64,000 bases of DNA from JAJZVS01 sp963708095 (GCA_963708095.1 OY970182.1:2356001-2420000); one strand, 5' to 3'; counted from the first letter of the stretch, positions 1 through 9,633 are shown. Program-made: numbers and translations. Notes: generated by a model from the sequence alone, not told the origin.

Positions 1-56
1 ATGGTGCGCTTGACGGGCCGGTCGTCCGGCAGCGGGCCGATGCGGAGTTTCGCCAT
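1..56 (-). CDS. DUF2274 family protein (5' part, runs off the window)
   Basis: Only the first 18 codons are in the window, reading MAKLRIGPLPDDRPVKRT. This is the characteristic start of the small DUF2274 proteins that close Trb conjugation operons just after trbI. The start lies 11 nt beyond the trbI stop and is preceded by a GAGGAG-type ribosome site overlapping that stop, so it is the last visible gene of the transfer operon. The function of the family is unknown. Confidence 0.75.
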   Translation of the reverse strand, partial: MAKLRIGPLPDDRPVKRT

Positions 57-67
57 CCTCGCTCTCC

Positions 68-1327
68 TCACCCGCCCCCATAGGGCCGCAGCACGATATC
101 GCGGTTGACCGTGACGTCGAGCGGGAAGCCCGGGCGCACGGTCAGGGTCGGCTGAACGCCAAGATCCCGGGAGACGATCGACTCCCCGGCCTGGTTGGCG
201 GCCTGGTCGGCGCTCTGGCCGAGGGCAATGATCACGTTGCCCGTCCCAGTACCGCCGACCACGTTGTTGGTTGCGAGCGCGCTGGAGACGCCGAGCAGCG
301 AGGACAGCGCGACGCCGCGCAGCAACCGCCAGAAATGATAATCGACGCCGTCCTCAAGCCCGGCATAACCCTGGGTGTCGGCACCGGGCAGGTTGTCGAG
401 CACGACCGAGCTACCATCGGGCATTATCAGCCGCGTCCAGATCAGCAGCACCCGTGACTGGCCGTAGGCGACGACGCTGTCGTATTTGCCGATCAGCTTC
501 GCACCCTGGGGAACCAACAGATGACGGCCGGAGACGCTGTCATAGACGTCCTGGGTCACCTGGGCGATCACCTGCCCCGGCAGGTCGGAGTTCAGCCCGG
601 TGATCAACGCGGCGGGAATCACGGTGCCGGCCATCAGCTCGTAGGGGCTGAGCGGCGTCTGCAGCCGGTCGGGCGAATAGATCGCGCGATCGACCGGACT
701 GTTCAGGAACGCCTGCTTGGCGTCCTGCTGGTTCTGGTCGCCATGCGGCCCTGCAAGAGCGCCGTTACCGCCCGCAGGTCCGGGAGTCGGCGGGCTGGCC
801 GGAACGGCGCCTGACGCGGGGCCGGCTGCACCGTTGGTGCCGCCGGTGTTCGCAGCCACGGTGAAGAACACCCCCGCATCGGCGGCCCGCGCCCGCAGCC
901 GCGCGGCGGCCTGGTCCCCACTGTTTGGTGGCGCCGCGAAGGCGGTGGGCGCCCCTTGCCCCAACATCGGCCGGCCGAGGTCACCCGGCAGTGGCGGCCC
1001 GAGCCGGGGCACTGCTCGCGGTGGGGCTGGCGGCGGCTTTGGCTTGGTGAGGCTGGCATAGCCGTTCGGGAGTGCACCGATCGCATCCGCCGAGGGCCGG
1101 ACATCCGTGTTGTAGAGCTCCTTGCCGGTGGTGATCCGAAAGCTGTGCAGCGCGAACGCCCACCACACCGCCCCCACCACGCAGACCGCGATGCCGCCAG
1201 CTGCCACGATCAGCGCCCGACGCGAGAGGCGCGTCACTGCACGGGGACGCGCCCGCAGCGCGAAGTCGGCCGGGTCAGCCTTGGGTGCCGGTCGCTGCCC
1301 AGGCTCCGCATCATCAGGACCCGCCAT
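68..1327 (-). CDS. trbI: TrbI, VirB10-like conjugal transfer channel protein
   Basis: A 419-residue protein with a short cytoplasmic N-terminus, one membrane segment at about residues 37-60, a proline-rich periplasmic linker (about 95-120) and a C-terminal VirB10/TrbI beta-barrel domain (about 220-410). In type IV secretion systems it spans the envelope and links inner-membrane ATPases with the outer-membrane pore formed with TrbG. Its start codon overlaps the trbG stop, indicating translational coupling. Length and order (trbF-trbG-trbI-DUF2274) are normal for the family. Confidence 0.95.
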   Translation of the reverse strand: MAGPDDAEPGQRPAPKADPADFALRARPRAVTRLSRRALIVAAGGIAVCVVGAVWWAFALHSFRITTGKELYNTDVRPSADAIGALPNGYASLTKPKPPPAPPRAVPRLGPPLPGDLGRPMLGQGAPTAFAAPPNSGDQAAARLRARAADAGVFFTVAANTGGTNGAAGPASGAVPASPPTPGPAGGNGALAGPHGDQNQQDAKQAFLNSPVDRAIYSPDRLQTPLSPYELMAGTVIPAALITGLNSDLPGQVIAQVTQDVYDSVSGRHLLVPQGAKLIGKYDSVVAYGQSRVLLIWTRLIMPDGSSVVLDNLPGADTQGYAGLEDGVDYHFWRLLRGVALSSLLGVSSALATNNVVGGTGTGNVIIALGQSADQAANQAGESIVSRDLGVQPTLTVRPGFPLDVTVNRDIVLRPYGGG

Positions 1328-2307
1328 CAGCCGTGCCCATCGGTCCGCGTGATGCGCACGACCTGCTGCGGCCCGGCGCCGAGGCGGAGTTCGGCGGCGG
1401 CAAACAGCCGATCGACGATCATGGTGTTGCCCCGCACGCGGTAATTGACGATCTCCGCCTTGCCGGGCGGCGCGCCGAGAATGAACAGCGGCGGCATGTC
1501 GCCCTGAGCGATCCCCGGCGGGAATTGGACGTAAACCTTCGAGCCGTCATCGAAGACCTGCACCGGCCGCCAGGGTGGATCATCGCCGCTGATCCGATAC
1601 CGGAAATGCAGCGCCGCGATGTTCACATCGTTCGCCGCCACGGCGTTCGCGTAATCCGTCGCCGCGGCGTTCTGCGTCCGCAGCGCCAGCAGATCGTCCT
1701 GCGGGTAGTTCCAGGACACCGCGGCCATGTAGGTGTCCTTGGTCGGGTGCACCTCGAGATGATAGGCGCGCCGGTCGGTCATGATGACGATGTTGTTCAT
1801 CGGCAGATCGGCCGAAATCGGCTTGATCAGGACGTGCACCTGCTGATCGGCCCCCGCGCCGCTGGTGGTGTTGCCGATCTTCCACTGCACGGTGTCGCCG
1901 GCGGCGATTGAGATCAGATGCTCGCCCGGTTGGAGCGCGATATCGGTCACGTGCAGTGGCGAGGCGTAGATCTCGTAAAGCGCCCCGGCGGACCAGGGGA
2001 ATACCTGCATGGCGTTGATGTAGCCGTCGCGCGTCGGGTTGATGCGCGCCGCGGCGTTGGCCAGGGCCACGCGCGCGATGGGGTTGGCGGGCTGCGGTGA
2101 TGGTCGACCCGCCGAGGCTGGCGGCAGCTTCTTGAGCTGCCCCGGCAACGGCAGTGGCTCGGGCAAGGTCACAACCTGAACCGGAGCCGGAGGCGATGGC
2201 ACGAGATGCGCAGGCTGAGGCGTGTCGTAGGCGATCTTCGGCACCGGCTGGGCGCAGGCCGAAAGCACCAATGCACCGCCACACGCGAGGAGGAACGAGA
2301 ATCTCAT
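1327..2307 (-). CDS. trbG: TrbG, VirB9-like outer-membrane complex protein
   Basis: A 326-residue exported protein. The N-terminus (MRFSFLLACGGALVLSACAQ) is a lipoprotein signal peptide with a lipobox-like LSAC ending near residue 18. The rest matches TrbG/VirB9, with a proline-rich stretch followed by the beta-sandwich that packs against TrbI in the secretin-like core complex. It overlaps trbF upstream by 4 nt and trbI downstream by 1 nt, so all three are probably made from one transcript. Confidence 0.95.
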   Translation of the reverse strand: MRFSFLLACGGALVLSACAQPVPKIAYDTPQPAHLVPSPPAPVQVVTLPEPLPLPGQLKKLPPASAGRPSPQPANPIARVALANAAARINPTRDGYINAMQVFPWSAGALYEIYASPLHVTDIALQPGEHLISIAAGDTVQWKIGNTTSGAGADQQVHVLIKPISADLPMNNIVIMTDRRAYHLEVHPTKDTYMAAVSWNYPQDDLLALRTQNAAATDYANAVAANDVNIAALHFRYRISGDDPPWRPVQVFDDGSKVYVQFPPGIAQGDMPPLFILGAPPGKAEIVNYRVRGNTMIVDRLFAAAELRLGAGPQQVVRITRTDGHG

Positions 2308-3014
2308 GGGGTCGATCCTTCGGTCTGGGTGGTGTTCACCTCGCGCGCCCAGCTGATCGCATCGATGTAGATGCCGAGCGGGTTCTGCCGCAGCGCCACC
2401 TCGGTGTGCGGGGTCTGGATCACCACGGTCAGGATCGCGGTCCAGTGCTCGGGCGGCAGGGCGGTGCCGTCCTGGAACGGATGCTCGACCCAGGCGACGC
2501 GAAAGGAATTCGGGCTGGCGCGGACGACGCTGGTGACATCGACGGTGACCGCACGCTTACCGATCTGTCCGAACGGATCAGCCTGGCGAGCGTAGGCGTC
2601 GAGCAGCGGCTTGGCGTGGCTGGTGATCTGCGCATAGGCGTCGAGCCAGGCTTGGCGGACGACAACGGGATCGACCGAGAGGCCGCGCACACGCTCGATG
2701 AACTGGGCGAGGAAGTAGGCAATCTCGGTGTCGGTCGGCTGTACCTCCACGCGCGCCGGGGCAACCGCCTGAACCGCGCCGAGATGATCGACCTCGACCA
2801 CGAACGGGGTGACCATGGCGCGGGAATGCATGCGGATGTCATCGGCGGTGACCACCGCGGCGAGCGCCAGGCAGCCGAACGCCATCAGGCGCCAGTTCGC
2901 GGCCTGCACGCGGGCGGACCCGATCCTCTGGTCCCACAGTTGGCCCGCGCGCTGATAGGGCGTGGCCGGCGTCTCGGTATCGCCGAGACGGGAGGAGAAG
3001 CGGCGCCACCTCAT
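2304..3014 (-). CDS. trbF: TrbF, VirB8-like assembly factor
   Basis: A 236-residue bitopic inner-membrane protein: cytoplasmic N-terminus, one membrane segment at about residues 43-60, then a periplasmic VirB8/TrbF domain. Such proteins nucleate assembly of the type IV secretion channel. The gene overlaps trbL by 4 nt upstream and trbG by 4 nt downstream. Length is typical and nothing is missing. Confidence 0.94.
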   Translation of the reverse strand: MRWRRFSSRLGDTETPATPYQRAGQLWDQRIGSARVQAANWRLMAFGCLALAAVVTADDIRMHSRAMVTPFVVEVDHLGAVQAVAPARVEVQPTDTEIAYFLAQFIERVRGLSVDPVVVRQAWLDAYAQITSHAKPLLDAYARQADPFGQIGKRAVTVDVTSVVRASPNSFRVAWVEHPFQDGTALPPEHWTAILTVVIQTPHTEVALRQNPLGIYIDAISWAREVNTTQTEGSTP

Positions 3015-4309
3015 GTTCCGTCCCCGCGCAAATTGGGCCGCATGCCGCCGGCACGGCCTTCGGCTTCATGGAGGATGTTCTGCGCGGCCCGGGAGACGGT
3101 TTGCCGCCGCAGGCGCTGGGCCCAGGCCGGCGCACCGCTGGGCGCCGTTGAGGTCTGGGACGCGCCGGCAGCATCTCCGCCCGATCCGCCGGTTGCCGAC
3201 CAGGCGGCGCGTTGGCCGGCGGCGAAGCGGTCGCGCAGCGCGGTGGGGGCGCTCTGGGCCGCGCCGCGCAGGCCGCTGGTGGCAGCACCGGCCGCCCCGC
3301 GGGCGACACCGGCCAGGCCAGCAGAAACCGATCCGCCGCCGGTGGCGCTGCCGAGCGTGTAGGCACCGCTGGCACCGCCGGCGAGCGAGGCTGCGGCACC
3401 AACCCCTCCCGCCACGGCGCGGGCGGCTGCCACCCCTCCCATCCCGGCCAGGGCCGCGGCACCGGCGACAGCGCCGCCCGCCGCGGCGGCGCTGCCAAGG
3501 CCCAGTTGTGGCGCGCCAGAGGTGATGCCGGCGGCGAGCCGGTTCGCCGAGAAGGCCAGCCCGGCGATGGTCATCGAGGCGAGCAGAATGGTGAGCGCGT
3601 CCTGGAGCGAGAGTTCGGTGGCCGGGTTGCTCGGCAGGATCTGGCCGAAGAGTTGGGTGCCGATGCCGGTGATCACGGCAAAGACCAGAATGCGCACGCC
3701 GGAGGTGACGATCTGGCCGAGCACCGGTTCGGCGATGAAGGCGGTCCCGCGCCAGAGCGCGAAGGGGACGAGGATGAAGCCCTTCAGCGTGGTCAGCTTG
3801 AATTCGATGATCGCCAGGAACAGCAGGATCGCGAGCACGAAGAAGCCGAGCAGAGTGACGATCCAGGACAGACCCATGACCAGGATCTGGCCGAGGTTCC
3901 AGAAGAAGTCTGGAAACCCGGCGAGACGCTGGATCTGCGTGAGCAGGACGTTCGCTCCCTGGACGCCTGCCTGGGCGAGCATTCCTGGTCGCAAAAAGTC
4001 CGCATAAGAAAGCGTTGAGCCGGTTGCCTTCAGACCAAGCGCCGCAAAGCTGTTGAAGATGAGCCCGGCAAGGGTGTTCCAGTTATTCAGTATGAATGCG
4101 AAGAAGCCCACATACAGGACCTTTTTCGCTAGAGACTGAATCGCGTCATCCTCGCCAAGCGCCCATGCAAGGCCAGCGAGCGTTGCATCGATCCCAATCA
4201 GGACGGCAACCAAGAAACCAACGTCGGGCGAGATCAATCCAAAGCCGCTATCGATGTAGCGGCTGAAGATGTCGAGGAAATGGTCGATGATCGAGGTGTT
4301 GCTACCCAT
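3011..4309 (-). CDS. trbL: TrbL, VirB6-like polytopic membrane protein
   Basis: A 432-residue protein with several hydrophobic segments between about residues 30 and 255, then a low-complexity Gly/Ala-rich region (about 265-345) and a hydrophilic tail. This layout is typical of TrbL/VirB6, the inner-membrane channel component of conjugation systems. It overlaps the TrbK-like gene upstream (8 nt) and trbF downstream (4 nt). Conservation is expected mainly in the membrane half; the tail is variable in the family. Confidence 0.92.
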   Translation of the reverse strand: MGSNTSIIDHFLDIFSRYIDSGFGLISPDVGFLVAVLIGIDATLAGLAWALGEDDAIQSLAKKVLYVGFFAFILNNWNTLAGLIFNSFAALGLKATGSTLSYADFLRPGMLAQAGVQGANVLLTQIQRLAGFPDFFWNLGQILVMGLSWIVTLLGFFVLAILLFLAIIEFKLTTLKGFILVPFALWRGTAFIAEPVLGQIVTSGVRILVFAVITGIGTQLFGQILPSNPATELSLQDALTILLASMTIAGLAFSANRLAAGITSGAPQLGLGSAAAAGGAVAGAAALAGMGGVAAARAVAGGVGAAASLAGGASGAYTLGSATGGGSVSAGLAGVARGAAGAATSGLRGAAQSAPTALRDRFAAGQRAAWSATGGSGGDAAGASQTSTAPSGAPAWAQRLRRQTVSRAAQNILHEAEGRAGGMRPNLRGDGT

Positions 4310-4610
4310 TGGGCGGTTTCACCGGTGATGGTTTGGGAGGATGCAGGTCCGGAAACGGTGCATTGGGATAAACCTGTGGCCTGCTCGGCGTGTACGTGAC
4401 CCCACTCCCGAAGAACCGCTTGTTCTCTGCCTGCCACGCCGTTTGGCATCGCGCATCGTCATTTGCCGCCATGCCGAGATGCTTGCAGCGGTCCATCTCG
4501 GCGTTGAGCAGTGTTGGGTTGGCGACGAGTTGGTCGATCGTCGGTGCTGCGGACCAAGCCGGTGTTGCGATGCTGAAGATGCCGATGGTGAGCAGAGTTT
4601 TGGTATTCAT
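4302..4610 (-). CDS. trbK: TrbK-like putative entry-exclusion protein
   Basis: A 102-residue exported protein with a signal peptide (about residues 1-20, ending near WSA). A conserved block of the form C-x(3)-G-x(7)-C-x(2)-AW-x(2)-E-x(3)-F(F)G lies at about residues 42-68. This resembles the small TrbK-alt/EexN proteins found between trbJ and trbL, which block redundant conjugation into cells that already hold the element. It overlaps trbJ by 4 nt and trbL by 8 nt. The family assignment rests on motif and position; sequence conservation in this group is low. Confidence 0.65.
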   Translation of the reverse strand: MNTKTLLTIGIFSIATPAWSAAPTIDQLVANPTLLNAEMDRCKHLGMAANDDARCQTAWQAENKRFFGSGVTYTPSRPQVYPNAPFPDLHPPKPSPVKPPNG

Positions 4611-5389
4611 GGTGCAGGTCCTCCGAACACGTTGACCGGGGTCGGAGTATAGCTCACGCCGTTGCCGTAGAAGCGCTGCCAGTTCGCCTCCGCAGCCGAC
4701 CGAACCTCCGCGTTCTGCATCGCATTGGCGGCCTGCGCGCGGGCATCAGCGGCGATCAGATCCTGCGTCGCGGACAGTTGCCGCGCTTGCAGCGCCAGAA
4801 GCTGATTGCTCGCCTGGATCGCCTGCAACGCGCCAACCGCGCCCTGGCTCTGGCCAACGAGCACGGACAGATCGGCCTGATCCTCGGGGATCGAAGCGAC
4901 GATCTGGCTCTGCACCTGCATGGTGTGCTGAAACGTGTTGACCGATGCCTGCCAGCGCGCGTTGGCGTCCGCCAGCAGGCCGGCCTGTGTGACATTTCCT
5001 TGAAAGTTTGCGGACTGGTAGTTCGGGTAGAGTTGCTGGAACTGAGCCTGGACCTGCTGCACGTTGTAGGCGAGGCTTTGCGCCTGCCCCATGAGCTGGT
5101 CGATCTGCCCCATGGAGGATTGCAGCTCGGCCAGCACCGAGAACGGCAGCGTCGTCAGGTTCCGTGCCTGGTTCTCCAGCATGGCGATGCCCTGCTGGAT
5201 CTGGGTGATCTGATTGTTCACCTCTTCCAAGGTGCGTGCCGCCGTCAGCACGTTCTGCGACAGGTTGGCGATGTCGATCACCGGCACTGTCGCACCGGCG
5301 GGCAGCACAGGCGCGATCGCCAGCAGCGCCGTCATTAGAGCGGTGCCGACCCCTCGTGTGCCAATGCGCTTGAACCACTCAGGGATCAT
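4607..5389 (-). CDS. trbJ: TrbJ, VirB5-like pilus-associated protein
   Basis: A 260-residue exported protein. I chose the ATG at 5389, which overlaps the trbE stop as ATGA, and not the upstream ATG in the same frame: it gives a clean signal peptide (about residues 1-34) followed by the helical coiled-coil region typical of TrbJ. TrbJ/VirB5 proteins are periplasmic or pilus-tip components needed for mating-pair formation. The gene sits between trbE and the TrbK-like gene, the normal position. Confidence 0.92.
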   Translation of the reverse strand: MIPEWFKRIGTRGVGTALMTALLAIAPVLPAGATVPVIDIANLSQNVLTAARTLEEVNNQITQIQQGIAMLENQARNLTTLPFSVLAELQSSMGQIDQLMGQAQSLAYNVQQVQAQFQQLYPNYQSANFQGNVTQAGLLADANARWQASVNTFQHTMQVQSQIVASIPEDQADLSVLVGQSQGAVGALQAIQASNQLLALQARQLSATQDLIAADARAQAANAMQNAEVRSAAEANWQRFYGNGVSYTPTPVNVFGGPAP

Positions 5390-8010
5390 CTGATCGTCTC
5401 CGTCACAGGACGCATCGGCGTCGTGGACCAAGCGGCACCGTCTCCGAAGGGCAGCATGGGCTGCGCGGGATCGGGGCCGATATCGGCGACGGACGCAGCT
5501 TCGCCGATGACGGCAGGGTCGTCCGGGATACTCGTCGCGGTTGCTATTCCATGCGCGAACAGCGCCGCTGCCCAATCGAGCCCGCGCTCGCGCAGCCAGG
5601 CCGCCGGGAATGCGGCGAGCCCATGCCGTCCCAGAACGCGGTCGATTGCGGCCAGATCTTCCGCCCGGCTCGCGCCACAGAAGGCGAGTGCGATCTCGCC
5701 GAGGCCGAGTTCGAACAGTCGGCAGCCGGCGGCGGACTGGAACCAGTAGTCCCGCTTCGGAACCGCGCGCGCGATCGTCTCGATCTGCCGGTCATTCAGG
5801 CCGAGGCGGGCGTAGGCGTCGCGGCTCTCCGGCTCGATCGCCCGCGCGTTCGGCAGGAAGATGCGGGAGAGGCAGCTCTCGATGACGGTCGGCGCGACCG
5901 GCGAACGGGTGATGTCAGCCAGGCTCTGGGTCGAGAAGAGGACGGAGGTGTTCTTCCGCCGCAAGGTCTTCAGCCACTCACGCAGCTTCGGCGCGAAGAT
6001 CGGATCGTCGAGTGCGAACCACGCCTCATCCACGGCGATCAAGGTCGGGCGCCCGTCCAGCCCCGCCTCGATGCGGTGGAACAGGTAGGTCAGCACGGCG
6101 CGGGCGGCGTGTTTGGAGCCGAGCAGGTCCTCGGTCTCGAAGGCCAGCACGTCGGCGTCTCCGACGCTCTCCTGCTCGGCATCCAGCAGACGGCCGAACG
6201 GGCCGGCGATGGTGTACGGTTCGAGCGCCGCCTTCAGCCTGTTGGCTTGCAGCAGTGCGGTGAAACCCGACAGCGTGCGCTCGGGCACCGGTGCCGTGGC
6301 GAGCGAGCCGAGCGCTGACCAGATGGCGCCGCGGACCTCCGGCGTCAGCTCGATGCTCTCCTGGACCAGCAAGGTCGCAATCCATTCCGCCGCCCAGGCG
6401 CGCTCGGCGGGATCGTCGATCCGCGCCAGCGGCTGGAAGGCAACGGCCTGCTGATGCTGGTACGAAACCTCGCTGCCGAGGGCGAGATCGTGAAATGCGC
6501 CGCCCATGCCGAGCGCCGTGGCCTTGGACGAACGACCCTTGTCGAAGATCACCACGCGCGCGCCAGGGTAGCGGCGGAACTGCAGGGCGATCAGCGCGAG
6601 CAGCACGCTCTTGCCCGCGCCGGTGGGCCCGACGATCAGCGTGTGGCCGACATCGCCCTGGTGCAGCACGAGGCGGAACGGCGTCGATCCCGCGGTGTGC
6701 GCGATCAGCAGTGGCGGGCCGTCGAGATGGGCGTTGCGCTCCGGCCCGGCCCAGACTGCAGAGAGCGGCAGCATGTGGACGAGGTTCAGCGACGAGACCA
6801 GCGGCTGGCGGATGTTGGCGTAGCACTGGCCGGGCAGGCTGGAGAGCCAGGCCTCGACCGCGTTCAGCGTCTCCTCGACCGCGACGAAGCCCTGGGCGCG
6901 CACCGCGCGGCCGACCAGCCGGACCTTCTCGATGACAGCGGCTTCGTCGGTATCCCAGACCGTCACCGTCGCGGTGAAATAGCCGAAGCTGACGGCGTCC
7001 GAGCCGAGCTCCTGCAACGCCGTGTCGGCGTCCACCGACTGGTTCTCGGCGTCGGAATCGACCAGCCGCGTCTCCTGCTGCCAGACCACCTCGCGCAGCA
7101 GGGCGGCGATGCCCTTGCGCTTGGCCCACCAGTGCCGGCGCTTCTTGCCGAGTTCCTTCTGCGCCTCCGCCTTCTCGAGCGGCAGCCAGCGCGCGACCCA
7201 GCGGTATTCGATGGGCAGCCGATTGAGTTCGTCCAGCAGCCCCGGCCAGGTGCGGTCCGGCAGGCCGCGCAGGGTGAGCGTGCGGAGATCGCAGCGCCCG
7301 AGCATCGGCGCGATGCCCGGGGTGAGGTCGCAGTCCGGCAGCAGCCCGTCGAGGTAGAACGGCACTTCGGGAACAGCGACCGGATGCCGCCCGTTGGTCG
7401 AGATCGTGAAGTGCAGATAGGCCAGCGTGCCGGCGTCATCGAGCCAGGCGCAGTCCGGCATGAGCGCGGCCAGCAGGTCCAGCACGCGATCGGTCTCGGC
7501 CGCAAAGGCGTCGAGGATGCCGCGCCAGTCGATGTCGCCAGGCTCGCCTGGTGCCCGCGCCCCGCTGTTCCGACCGTCATCACCCCGGTCATAAAGCAGC
7601 CGGTTGGCCCGTTCGGCGCGCTCGGGCGGCGCGAGGAAGCAGAAGGTCAGGAAATATCCGCTCTCGAAATGCGCACCCTCCTCTTGGAAGGCGTGCCGCC
7701 GCTCCTCGTCGATCAGCCAGGACACCGGATCGGGGAAGCGGCTCTCGGGATAGCCGGGCGCGGCGGAGCGCGCCGCCTCGACAAAGATCGCCCAGCCCTC
7801 GCCGAGGCGTTTGAGCGCGTTGTTGACCCGTGCGGCGACTGCGATCAGCTCGGCCGGCGTGCTGGCATCGAGGTCCGGCCCGCGGAACCTTGCGGTGCGC
7901 TGGAGTGCACCGTCCTTGTTCAGCACGATCCCCGGGCCGACCAGCCCCGCCCATGGGAGGAAGTCGGCGAGTTCCCGGCGCCTGGTGCGATATTCCCGGA
8001 GGTCGAGCAT
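5386..8010 (-). CDS. trbE: TrbE, VirB4-like conjugation ATPase
   Basis: An 874-residue ATPase that energises pilus assembly and DNA transfer at the inner membrane. The start is set at the ATG at 8010, giving MLDLREYR, the usual family start. It has a GGAGGAG ribosome site 7 nt upstream; an in-frame GTG at 8031 would place that site inside the protein. A Walker A motif (GPTGAGKS) lies near residue 458 and a Walker B-type AVDEAW near residue 655. The CagE/TrbE N-terminal domain occupies about residues 170-380. Confidence 0.96.
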   Translation of the reverse strand: MLDLREYRTRRRELADFLPWAGLVGPGIVLNKDGALQRTARFRGPDLDASTPAELIAVAARVNNALKRLGEGWAIFVEAARSAAPGYPESRFPDPVSWLIDEERRHAFQEEGAHFESGYFLTFCFLAPPERAERANRLLYDRGDDGRNSGARAPGEPGDIDWRGILDAFAAETDRVLDLLAALMPDCAWLDDAGTLAYLHFTISTNGRHPVAVPEVPFYLDGLLPDCDLTPGIAPMLGRCDLRTLTLRGLPDRTWPGLLDELNRLPIEYRWVARWLPLEKAEAQKELGKKRRHWWAKRKGIAALLREVVWQQETRLVDSDAENQSVDADTALQELGSDAVSFGYFTATVTVWDTDEAAVIEKVRLVGRAVRAQGFVAVEETLNAVEAWLSSLPGQCYANIRQPLVSSLNLVHMLPLSAVWAGPERNAHLDGPPLLIAHTAGSTPFRLVLHQGDVGHTLIVGPTGAGKSVLLALIALQFRRYPGARVVIFDKGRSSKATALGMGGAFHDLALGSEVSYQHQQAVAFQPLARIDDPAERAWAAEWIATLLVQESIELTPEVRGAIWSALGSLATAPVPERTLSGFTALLQANRLKAALEPYTIAGPFGRLLDAEQESVGDADVLAFETEDLLGSKHAARAVLTYLFHRIEAGLDGRPTLIAVDEAWFALDDPIFAPKLREWLKTLRRKNTSVLFSTQSLADITRSPVAPTVIESCLSRIFLPNARAIEPESRDAYARLGLNDRQIETIARAVPKRDYWFQSAAGCRLFELGLGEIALAFCGASRAEDLAAIDRVLGRHGLAAFPAAWLRERGLDWAAALFAHGIATATSIPDDPAVIGEAASVADIGPDPAQPMLPFGDGAAWSTTPMRPVTETIR

Positions 8011-8027
8011 GGCCGGCGGCTCCTCCG

Positions 8028-8300
8028 TCACACGTCCAGATGGCGCCGCGCGGCGCGCAGATGCCGTGCGAACACCGGCCCGAACTGCGGGTCCTGACGG
8101 GTCAGGAACAGTGCCGCGGCATGGCCGATCAGGTAGATCGCGATTCCGGCGATCCAGAGCTGGAGGCCAAGCCCGATCGCGGCGGCAAGCGTGCCGAGGG
8201 CGATCGCCATGCCGCGCGGCACGCCGCCGAGCAGGATCGGCTCAGTCAGGCTGCGATGCAGCGGCACCGACCACCCGGGAATGTCCGCGGGACCCTTCAT
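8028..8300 (-). CDS. trbD: TrbD, VirB3-like membrane protein
   Basis: A 90-residue protein with two close hydrophobic segments at about residues 28-65, typical of VirB3/TrbD, which partners the TrbE ATPase at the inner membrane. The ATG at 8300 overlaps the trbC stop by 4 nt; longer readings in the same frame are antisense noise over trbC. The stop lies 17 nt before the trbE start. Confidence 0.92.
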   Translation of the reverse strand: MKGPADIPGWSVPLHRSLTEPILLGGVPRGMAIALGTLAAAIGLGLQLWIAGIAIYLIGHAAALFLTRQDPQFGPVFARHLRAARRHLDV

Positions 8301-8629
8301 CCGACCAGCGCCCCACCGGAGAAGTTGAAGAAGGTCAGGAAGAAGCTCGCGGCGGCGAAGGCGATCGACAGGCCGAACACGATCTGGATCAGGCGGCGCA
8401 TGCCGCCGGAGGTCTCGCCGAAGGCGAGGCCCAGGCCCGTGCCGATGATGATCAGCACGGCGATGATCTTCGCGACCGGCCCCTGCACGGAATCGAGGAT
8501 CTGCTGCAGCGGCTGCTCCCACGGCATGTTCGACCCTGCCGCGAAGGCGGAGCCCGGCCAGAGCAGCACCAGCGCAATGAGGGCGGCCGTGCACTGCTGC
8601 CCATGACGAAGGATGGTCTTCGGGTTCAC
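8297..8629 (-). CDS. trbC: TrbC, VirB2-like conjugative pilin
   Basis: A 110-residue pilin precursor. The GTG at 8629 overlaps the trbB stop as GTGA and gives a long signal peptide ending near AFA-AGS (about residues 29-31). Two hydrophobic helices follow (about 52-72 and 82-103), as in TrbC/VirB2 pilins. The TraF peptidase encoded at 17.7-18.2 kb is the probable processing enzyme, since TraF cyclises TrbC in RP4-like systems; whether that happens here is inference. Confidence 0.92.
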   Translation of the reverse strand: MNPKTILRHGQQCTAALIALVLLWPGSAFAAGSNMPWEQPLQQILDSVQGPVAKIIAVLIIIGTGLGLAFGETSGGMRRLIQIVFGLSIAFAAASFFLTFFNFSGGALVG

Positions 8630-9633
8630 GGATGGCTTCCGGGCTGGAGGGGAACGATGTTGGAGGGGCGCACGGCGCCGATCTCCGTCAGCACGTAGTC
8701 GCCGGCGGCCAGGACCTTGCCGACCTGCCACAGCCCGGCGAGACGCCGTTGCCGACCGCGGCCATGCAGCACAGCGATCAGGTCGATGGTCTCGGCGATC
8801 AGCGGACGCGGCACGTTCACTACCGCCTCCTGGATCAGCTGTTCGAGACGGCGCAGCGCGCCGAGGGCTGAGCCGGCATGGATGGTCCCGATCCCGCCGG
8901 GATGGCCGGTGCCCCAGGCCTTCAGCAGGTCGAGCGCCTCGGCGCCGCGGACCTCGCCGATCGGGATGCGGTCGGGACGCAGCCGCAGGCTGGAGCGGAC
9001 CAGATCGGCGAGCGAGCAGACGCCATCCTTGGTGCGCAGCGAAACGAGGTTCGGGGCTTCGACCCGGAGTTCGCGCGTGTCCTCGATGACCACCACGCGA
9101 TCGCCGGTCGCGGCGACTTCCTTGAGCAGCGCGTTGGCGAGTGTGGTCTTACCGGTCGAGGTGCCGCCGGCGACCAGGATGTTCCAGTGCTCAATGATCG
9201 CCGCCCGCAGCACGGCAGCCTGATCGGCGTGCATGATCCCGGTCTCGACGTAGTCGTCGAGCGAGAACACCGCGATGGCAGGTTTGCGGATGGCAAAAGT
9301 GGGGCCGGTCACCACCGGCGGCAACAGGCCTTCGAAGCGCTCGCCGGTCTCCGGTAGCTCCGCGGAGATGCGTGGATTATGGGCGTGCGCCTCGACGCCG
9401 ACATGATGGGCGACCAGGCGGATGATGCGCTCGCCGTCCGCGGGCAGCATACGCAGCCCGGTATCGGCGAGGCCGGCGCCGAGGCGGTCCACCCAGAGCC
9501 GGCCGTCCGGGTTGAGCATTACCTCGACGATGTCGGGCTGTCCCAGCAGGGCCGCGATCGCCGGGCCGAGGGCGGTGCGCAGCATGCGCACCGAGCGGGC
9601 CAGCATCACACCGCTGCTGTCAGAGACCGGCAT
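8626..9633 (-). CDS. trbB: TrbB, VirB11-like secretion ATPase
   Basis: A 335-residue hexameric traffic ATPase of the VirB11/PulE family, with Walker A GGTSTGKTT near residues 152-160, an Asp box (VVIEDTREL), and a downstream His box (GTGHPGGIGTIHAG). The start is taken at the ATG at 9633 because GGAAGGAG lies 8 nt upstream; in-frame starts further up would overlap the ribbon-helix-helix gene by about 100 nt. It works with TrbE and TraG in pilus assembly and DNA transfer. Confidence 0.95.
   Translation of the reverse strand: MPVSDSSGVMLARSVRMLRTALGPAIAALLGQPDIVEVMLNPDGRLWVDRLGAGLADTGLRMLPADGERIIRLVAHHVGVEAHAHNPRISAELPETGERFEGLLPPVVTGPTFAIRKPAIAVFSLDDYVETGIMHADQAAVLRAAIIEHWNILVAGGTSTGKTTLANALLKEVAATGDRVVVIEDTRELRVEAPNLVSLRTKDGVCSLADLVRSSLRLRPDRIPIGEVRGAEALDLLKAWGTGHPGGIGTIHAGSALGALRRLEQLIQEAVVNVPRPLIAETIDLIAVLHGRGRQRRLAGLWQVGKVLAAGDYVLTEIGAVRPSNIVPLQPGSHP

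Noticed and set aside
4607..5575. Longer TrbJ reading starting at 5575
   Set aside because: The extra 62 residues are Arg-rich antisense-type sequence overlapping trbE; the ATG at 5389 gives a normal signal peptide and an ATGA overlap.
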